Below the pieces are notes generated by a model that saw nothing but the letters and a program-made list of their open reading frames with translations, ran no database searches and had not been told where the DNA came from. From Shimia sp. (GTDB lineage: Bacteria; Pseudomonadota; Alphaproteobacteria; Rhodobacterales; Rhodobacteraceae): a stretch of DNA of 64,000 nt. This document shows, in pieces, positions 59,942 through 64,000 of this stretch (positions within the stretch are counted from its first letter, which is position 1; every line of letters begins with the position of its first letter). A program made the position numbers and the translations under genes. The stretch spans positions 1 to 64,000 of the forward strand of contig NZ_JAKVCW010000011.1 of NCBI RefSeq assembly GCF_022448905.1, given 5' to 3'.

Positions 59942-60451
59942 TCAATGCAACCGGGGGTCTGATTTGGCCCAGATCACAACCGGTTGATCCGGTGTGGCCT
60001 TCAACCTAGCCAGCATGTTTTCCGTGCGGATGCCATCCAGCGACGCAAAGGCATCAAAAAGCGCATCAGAGCCTTCGGCATTCACCGGAATATGCAACGG
60101 CGCCTGCCCCGGTTGATAGAGTGCCCAAACCGGTGGCGTGCTGCGTCCGTCCAGCACCACGCGGCTCAGGCTGCGAATGGCCACGCTACCGCCATTGAGC
60201 GGGCCAAAGTAAGCCACCTCGCCCTCGTCTACCTGCACCACGCCCGGCCCGCCTTTGCCAATCCGAAACCGCCCGCGCTGCAGACCGCTCACGATCAGCA
60301 CCGCGCCCACGGCGACGAGGCCAATGCCCAGCCATTTCATCACGCCAAAGCCACTGGCCCACCAAATACCAAGCAGCAACACCACGCCGCCCACCAGGGC
60401 TTCCCGCCACTGCGCCACCGCCGCGCGGGCCTCAGGTCGAATGAATGTCAT
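59942..60451 (-). CDS. Hypothetical membrane protein (169 aa)
   Basis: The protein has two closely spaced membrane helices near residues 22-55 (LVGGVVLLLGIWWASGFGV and LGIGLVAVGAVLIVSGL) and a cytoplasmic-looking beta-rich tail with GEVAYFGPLNGGSVAIRSL. It lies upstream of gshA on the same strand, an arrangement I associate with roseobacter genomes. ATG 60451 follows AAAGGTGG. Function unknown. Confidence 0.75.
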   Translation of the reverse strand: MTFIRPEARAAVAQWREALVGGVVLLLGIWWASGFGVMKWLGIGLVAVGAVLIVSGLQRGRFRIGKGGPGVVQVDEGEVAYFGPLNGGSVAIRSLSRVVLDGRSTPPVWALYQPGQAPLHIPVNAEGSDALFDAFASLDGIRTENMLARLKATPDQPVVIWAKSDPRLH

Positions 60452-60488
60452 GTCACCACCTTTCAAACTCTAGTCCGGCCGCAAGGCC

Positions 60489-60550
60489 GGGCAGCGCCCG
60501 ACCCTCCCCACGGGAGGGCGCTTTTGCTTCCTCCCAGGGTCAAGCGCGGC
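60489..60550. repeat. Palindromic repeat element, intergenic copy
   Basis: A GC-rich imperfect palindrome whose core (GCAGCGCCCGACC then CTCCCCACGGGAGGGCGC) lies between the small membrane-protein gene and the GNAT gene. The minus-strand read GCGCCCTCCCGTGGGG closely matches an element inside rsmE (61645-61680). The two copies suggest a dispersed REP-like family. Confidence 0.6.
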
Positions 60551-60593
60551 CCTCTATTCGATGCCAAAAACGCCAGACCAATCATGCCATGTC

Positions 60594-61433
60594 TCATGTT
60601 TCGGTATCAAAAAACGCCATGGCAAATTGCCCACATGGCAGAAACCCAATGGATTGGTAGGCCTTAACTGCAGCTGCACTGGCCGCAAACAGGGTCGCAT
60701 GGGCCTTTCCTGCATCGCGCGCTTCAGCCAAATGCATTGCCACCGCAGCCCTTGCCAATCCTTGCCCACGCAGGTCCGGCGGCGTGTACACCCCGCCTAT
60801 TTGCACGACGTCCGAGGTCTGTGCATTGAAGCCAGCCATCGCAACAGGGCGATCACCCCGCATCACAACGCGGTGGCTGTTGCGCTCCAGATACCCGTCA
60901 ATGTCCTTTTGAGCTGTCGAAACCGGATCCGAAACCGCTAAACCGGGCACTTCCTTTAGATACGCTTCGCGCCACGACAACACGAGATCCCGAGGCGCAG
61001 CTTCCAACGGAACCAAGGTCAATCCGCCAATCTCGGGCAGACGTAACTCCTCAAGTGACAGGGCAAAATGCGGCTGCGTGTCATGAGACACCAGCTTCTG
61101 CGCGCGCACCTCAGGAATCGCCAATACCTGCGCGACCTGAGCAGCCTCGCCGCAACAGCCCATCAACTTGCGCTCAGCAAAAATTGGCCCTATCTGAGAC
61201 AACTCATGCTCGGTCACCATCGGCGCTTGCGGCAAAACCATGCCTTCATTGGTCACGCCTAAAAGGCCCTGCCTCCCACCGTCCAAGGCCCAAATCTTCA
61301 AGCCTCTGGGGGCATCACTGCCCAAGCCATGCTGCTCAAGGTTCCCCAACAAAAACATCGAGCTCTGCACATGCTCCCGCAGGAACGGCTCAATCCACGC
61401 AAGATCCGCCTCCGTGACCGTGCGCCAACTCAC
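60594..61433 (-). CDS. GNAT-family N-acetyltransferase (two-domain)
   Basis: The 279-residue protein has a C-terminal GNAT domain with VYTPPDLRGQGLARAAVAMHLA (acetyl-CoA loop) and AVKAYQSIGFLPCG; the N-terminal half is a degenerate domain. I chose GTG 61433 because it overlaps the rsmE stop (GTGA) and has GGGAG 8 nt upstream, indicating translational coupling. The substrate is unknown. Confidence 0.8.
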   Translation of the reverse strand: MSWRTVTEADLAWIEPFLREHVQSSMFLLGNLEQHGLGSDAPRGLKIWALDGGRQGLLGVTNEGMVLPQAPMVTEHELSQIGPIFAERKLMGCCGEAAQVAQVLAIPEVRAQKLVSHDTQPHFALSLEELRLPEIGGLTLVPLEAAPRDLVLSWREAYLKEVPGLAVSDPVSTAQKDIDGYLERNSHRVVMRGDRPVAMAGFNAQTSDVVQIGGVYTPPDLRGQGLARAAVAMHLAEARDAGKAHATLFAASAAAVKAYQSIGFLPCGQFAMAFFDTET

Positions 61434-62248
61434 TGCCAGTCTCCCAGGCTCTGCTGCCACAGGGTCATCGCCGCAACTGCCGCCGTATCCGCCCGCAAAA
61501 TCCGCGGCCCAAGGCTCACCACATGCGCAAACGGCAAGGCCTTCAACCGGTCCCGCTCCGCCTCAGAAAACCCACCTTCCGGCCCAATCAAAATGGCCCA
61601 AGGCCGACCGTCTTTTCCCGGAATCGGATCGCTAGCGATCCGATCAGCGCCCGATCCGCCCCCACGGGCGGGCGCTTCGCGTCCACCCTCGGGTCGGTCG
61701 CTGGGCAGCGCTTCCAGCCAAAGCTGCTCTCCCACTTCGGCCTCATCGCAGAACATCAATTGACGCCCTTCAGGCCACTCCGCCAGCAACCGATCCAGCT
61801 TCACCAGATCACTGACCTCCGGCACATAGGTCCCGCCACATTGCTCCGCCGCTTCCACCGCATGGGCCTGCAGACGATCCTGCCGAATGCGCTCGCTGTT
61901 GGTGAAATCGGTGTTCACCGGCACAATCCGCGCCGCGCCCATTTCAGCGGCTTTCTCGACAATAAAGTCTGTCCGCGCCTTCTTGATTGGCGCAAAGCAC
62001 AGCCAGAGGTCTGGCGGCATCTGCAACGGTTTGGTCTGCGCTTCGCACACCAGTTCCCCATTGCGTTTATTCGCCACAGTCACGGCACAGCGCCACTCGC
62101 CATCCCGCCCATTAAACAACAGCACCGGATCATCCACCGCCATGCGCATCACGCCAAAAAGGTAATGCGCCTGCTCTTTGGTCAGAGGAATGGTTTGCCC
62201 TTCCCCCAAGCCCTGCTCTACATACAGTCTGACTTTTGCCTGTTTCAT
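61430..62248 (-). CDS. rsmE: 16S rRNA (uracil-1498-N3)-methyltransferase with an in-frame repeat insertion
   Basis: The 272-residue SPOUT methyltransferase has KKARTDFIVEKAAEMG, QCGGTYVPEV, LIGPEGGFSEAERD and LGPRILRADTAAVAA, which form the knotted SAM site. It modifies U1498 of 16S rRNA. Residues about 179-209 are a low-complexity, polar stretch (PSDRPEGGREAPARGGG and following) encoded by a palindromic repeat (61623-61712), just before the SAM-binding core; relatives are shorter here. ATG 62248 gives MKQAKVRLYVEQG; an ATG at 62260 is possible. ubiA starts 12 bp away on the other strand. Confidence 0.92.
   Translation of the reverse strand: MKQAKVRLYVEQGLGEGQTIPLTKEQAHYLFGVMRMAVDDPVLLFNGRDGEWRCAVTVANKRNGELVCEAQTKPLQMPPDLWLCFAPIKKARTDFIVEKAAEMGAARIVPVNTDFTNSERIRQDRLQAHAVEAAEQCGGTYVPEVSDLVKLDRLLAEWPEGRQLMFCDEAEVGEQLWLEALPSDRPEGGREAPARGGGSGADRIASDPIPGKDGRPWAILIGPEGGFSEAERDRLKALPFAHVVSLGPRILRADTAAVAAMTLWQQSLGDWQ
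61623..61712. repeat. Palindromic repeat element inserted in rsmE
   Basis: The element begins with a perfect 22-bp palindrome (61623-61644, centred on GCTAGC). It continues with a core closely matching the intergenic copy at 60489-60550 (minus strand GAAGCGCCCGCCCGTGGGG versus AAAAGCGCCCTCCCGTGGGG) and ends GGTCGGTCGCTGGGCAGC. It is about 90 bp, keeps the rsmE frame open and is absent from the expected RsmE core, so it looks like an in-frame insertion of a REP-like sequence. Confidence 0.65.
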
Positions 62249-62260
62249 GGGAACCGACAT

Positions 62261-63226
62261 ATGGCCGACACGCCCGCAAAGGAAGACCCCAAGGGGCAAG
62301 TTTCTGACGCTGTGAAAGGCAATTGGGTCGACCATCTGGCTCCAGCCTGGTCTCGCCCCTACCTGCGCTTGTCGCGCGCGGACCGTCCCATTGGCACTTG
62401 GCTCCTGTTGCTGCCCTGCTGGATGAGCCTAGCGCTGGCGATACTGAGTGATGGTCAGGCCTCGCTGCATGATCTCTGGATCGCCGTCGGCTGCGCCATT
62501 GGTGCTTTCCTGATGCGCGGCGCAGGCTGCACCTGGAACGACATCACCGACCGCGAGTTTGACGCCCAAGTTGCGCGCACACGCTCCCGTCCAATCCCGT
62601 CCGGCCAAGTGACCGCCAAACAAGCCGCTATTTGGATGGTGATCCAAACCCTGATCTCCGCCGCCATCCTGTTCACTTTCAACCTGAACGCCATCCTGCT
62701 GGGCATCGCCTCCCTGCTGCCGGTGGCGGTCTACCCCTTTGCCAAACGCTTCACATGGTGGCCGCAGGTCTTCTTGGGCCTCGCCTTCAACTGGGGCGCG
62801 CTTCTGGCCTGGACCGCCCACACCGGCAGCCTCGCCTGGCCCGCCTTGATCCTCTACGCCGCAGGCATTGCTTGGACCCTGTTCTACGACACCATCTATG
62901 CCCACCAAGACACCGAAGACGACGCCCTCATCGGTGTGAAATCCACCGCGCGGCTGTTCGGCAAAAACAGCCCGCAATGGCTTCAAGGTTTCCTGACCCT
63001 CACAATCATGCTCTTTGGCTTTGCCGTGCTGATGGTCACCATCGAGCGCAGCCCGGCCTCTATGGCCGTCGCCCTTTTGGGGCCGCTCACCATGGGCTGG
63101 CACATGCAATGGCAACTGCGCCAGCTCGACACCGAGGACCCCGCCGTGCTCCTGCGCCTGTTCCGCGCCAACCGCGACACCGGCCTTATCCCTCTGCTGT
63201 TTTTCGCCACCGCCTTTTTCCTGTGA
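62261..63226 (+). CDS. ubiA: 4-hydroxybenzoate polyprenyltransferase
   Basis: The 321-residue membrane enzyme attaches the polyprenyl tail to 4-hydroxybenzoate in ubiquinone synthesis. It has the Asp-rich motif NDITDREFD (93-101) and a second one, YDTIYAHQDTEDD, that bind the magnesium-diphosphate, among about eight to nine helices. ATG 62261 opens MADTPAKEDPKGQ. The long open frame extending left to 61523 is antisense to rsmE and not coding. It diverges from rsmE with 12 bp between starts. Confidence 0.95.
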   Translation: MADTPAKEDPKGQVSDAVKGNWVDHLAPAWSRPYLRLSRADRPIGTWLLLLPCWMSLALAILSDGQASLHDLWIAVGCAIGAFLMRGAGCTWNDITDREFDAQVARTRSRPIPSGQVTAKQAAIWMVIQTLISAAILFTFNLNAILLGIASLLPVAVYPFAKRFTWWPQVFLGLAFNWGALLAWTAHTGSLAWPALILYAAGIAWTLFYDTIYAHQDTEDDALIGVKSTARLFGKNSPQWLQGFLTLTIMLFGFAVLMVTIERSPASMAVALLGPLTMGWHMQWQLRQLDTEDPAVLLRLFRANRDTGLIPLLFFATAFFL

Positions 63227-63287
63227 TTGCAAGCGGGGTCATAACCCCGTATCAACCATGCACCACTGGACGGACCACACTTTCTGA

Positions 63288-64000
63288 ATGCGACTTTCTT
63301 CCCTCCTTATCCTGTTTGTTACCTTCGCCTCGGCGGGGCTTCTAAGCCTTGTCGCCGCGAGCCTCTCCGCTGATCTGATCGAAGACACCTCCAAGTCCTC
63401 CGTCGAGCTCGAGCTTTCCAAGTCCGGTATGGACTGGGCCGAGGTGCATGCCGAAGGCCTGCAAATCTTCCTCGCGGGCGTGGCCCCGTCAGAGGCAGAC
63501 CGCTTCAAAGCCATCTCCGCCGCGGGCCGCATCGTCGACGCCGCGCGCGTCATCGACAACATGGAAGTACCCGCCACCGCCGCTATTGCTCCACCTCGCT
63601 TCTCCGTGGAAATCCTGCGCAACGACGCGGGCATCTCGCTGATCGGTCTGATCCCGGAAAGCGCCGCGCGTGATCGCCTGCTGCGCGAATTACAAGACAT
63701 CTCCGACAGCGGCGACGTCGCCGACCTTCTGGAAACCGCCGATTACGCTGCCCCCGCGGGCTGGTCCGCCGCCTCCCGCTTTGCTGTCTCCGCCCTCAAA
63801 GACCTGCCACGCTCCAAAATCTCGGTACAGGCTGGCCGCGTCGACGTAACCGCCATGGCCGACAGCCCGGAGCAGCGCGCCGAGCTGGAAATCGACCTCG
63901 CCCGCCGCGCGCCCAATGGCGTTGAGGTGAACCTCAACATCTCCGCCCCCCGCCCGGTGATCACCCCCTTCACCCTGCGCCTTGTCAAAGGCGGCGACGT
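63288..64000 (+). CDS. OmpA-associated envelope protein, N-terminal part
   Basis: The frame from ATG 63288 stays open to the right edge (237 codons). It starts MRLSSLLILFVTFASAGLLS, a signal peptide or membrane anchor, and continues with SVELELSKSGMDWAEVHAEG and then SVEILRNDAGISLIGLIPES, resembling BON-like repeats that precede an OmpA domain in roseobacter proteins encoded next to ubiA. The OmpA domain itself would lie beyond the window, so the family call relies on context. Confidence 0.65.
   Translation, partial: MRLSSLLILFVTFASAGLLSLVAASLSADLIEDTSKSSVELELSKSGMDWAEVHAEGLQIFLAGVAPSEADRFKAISAAGRIVDAARVIDNMEVPATAAIAPPRFSVEILRNDAGISLIGLIPESAARDRLLRELQDISDSGDVADLLETADYAAPAGWSAASRFAVSALKDLPRSKISVQAGRVDVTAMADSPEQRAELEIDLARRAPNGVEVNLNISAPRPVITPFTLRLVKGGD

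Overview
The window is a chromosomal segment of an alphaproteobacterium, most likely a marine roseobacter-group member of the Rhodobacteraceae. The evidence is moderately high G+C, the gene order secE-nusG, rplKA, rplJL, rpoBC, rpsLG-fusA-tuf, class II (plant-type) GshA, a methionine gamma-lyase cluster (mdeRAB), sulfopyruvate decarboxylase genes (comDE) and the ubiA/rsmE/gshA neighbourhood. I saw no rRNA, tRNA, CRISPR array, insertion sequence, phage or plasmid gene.

Layout, 0-31 kb: the classical ribosomal/RNA-polymerase supercluster lies entirely on the minus strand in its usual order, but it is cut into five modules separated by unrelated genes. The modules are secE-nusG (28.7-29.6 kb), rplK-rplA (24.7-25.9 kb), rplJ-rplL (17.4-18.4 kb), rpoB-rpoC (5.3-13.7 kb) and rpsL-rpsG-fusA-tuf (1-3.1 kb). 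Four of them end in a clear intrinsic terminator. The genes between modules include a glycosyltransferase, an EamA transporter, a flavin monooxygenase, a probable L,D-transpeptidase, a decayed gene, an epimerase, a desaturase, a chemoreceptor ending in a CheR-type pentapeptide, unknown proteins, a GNAT enzyme, and an AhpD-like/TetR divergent pair with two operator-like palindromes.

31-39 kb is metabolic: a fused E1 alpha/beta 2-oxoacid dehydrogenase, an orphan family-5 substrate-binding protein, comDE, and an aldose epimerase/aldehyde dehydrogenase pair. 39.2-46.7 kb is an eight-gene minus-strand capsule operon. It has a KpsD/Wza-like exporter, an IspD/TarI-like cytidylyltransferase, an SDR, a TagF-like glycero/ribitol-phosphotransferase, KpsE/M/T-like export proteins and a secreted exonuclease/phosphatase-family protein. 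Together these suggest a teichoic-acid-like polyol-phosphate capsule. 47.5-50.8 kb holds divergent hexuronate genes uxaC and uxuA. 50.8-55.1 kb is mdeR-mdeA-mdeB, which degrades methionine to methanethiol and 2-oxobutyrate and then to propionyl-CoA.

55.1-58.5 kb is the most unusual part: six tandem, same-strand paralogues of 146-151 codons that I cannot name. They share a fold pattern resembling single-domain STAS-like proteins and an invariant C-terminal motif, F-P-x-x-C-x-x-E-x-H-L-[LF]. The fourth copy has an in-frame TAG where its relatives have Tyr. 58.5-64 kb holds gshA, a small membrane protein, a GNAT protein, rsmE (with a palindromic repeat inserted in frame), ubiA and the start of an OmpA-associated envelope gene.
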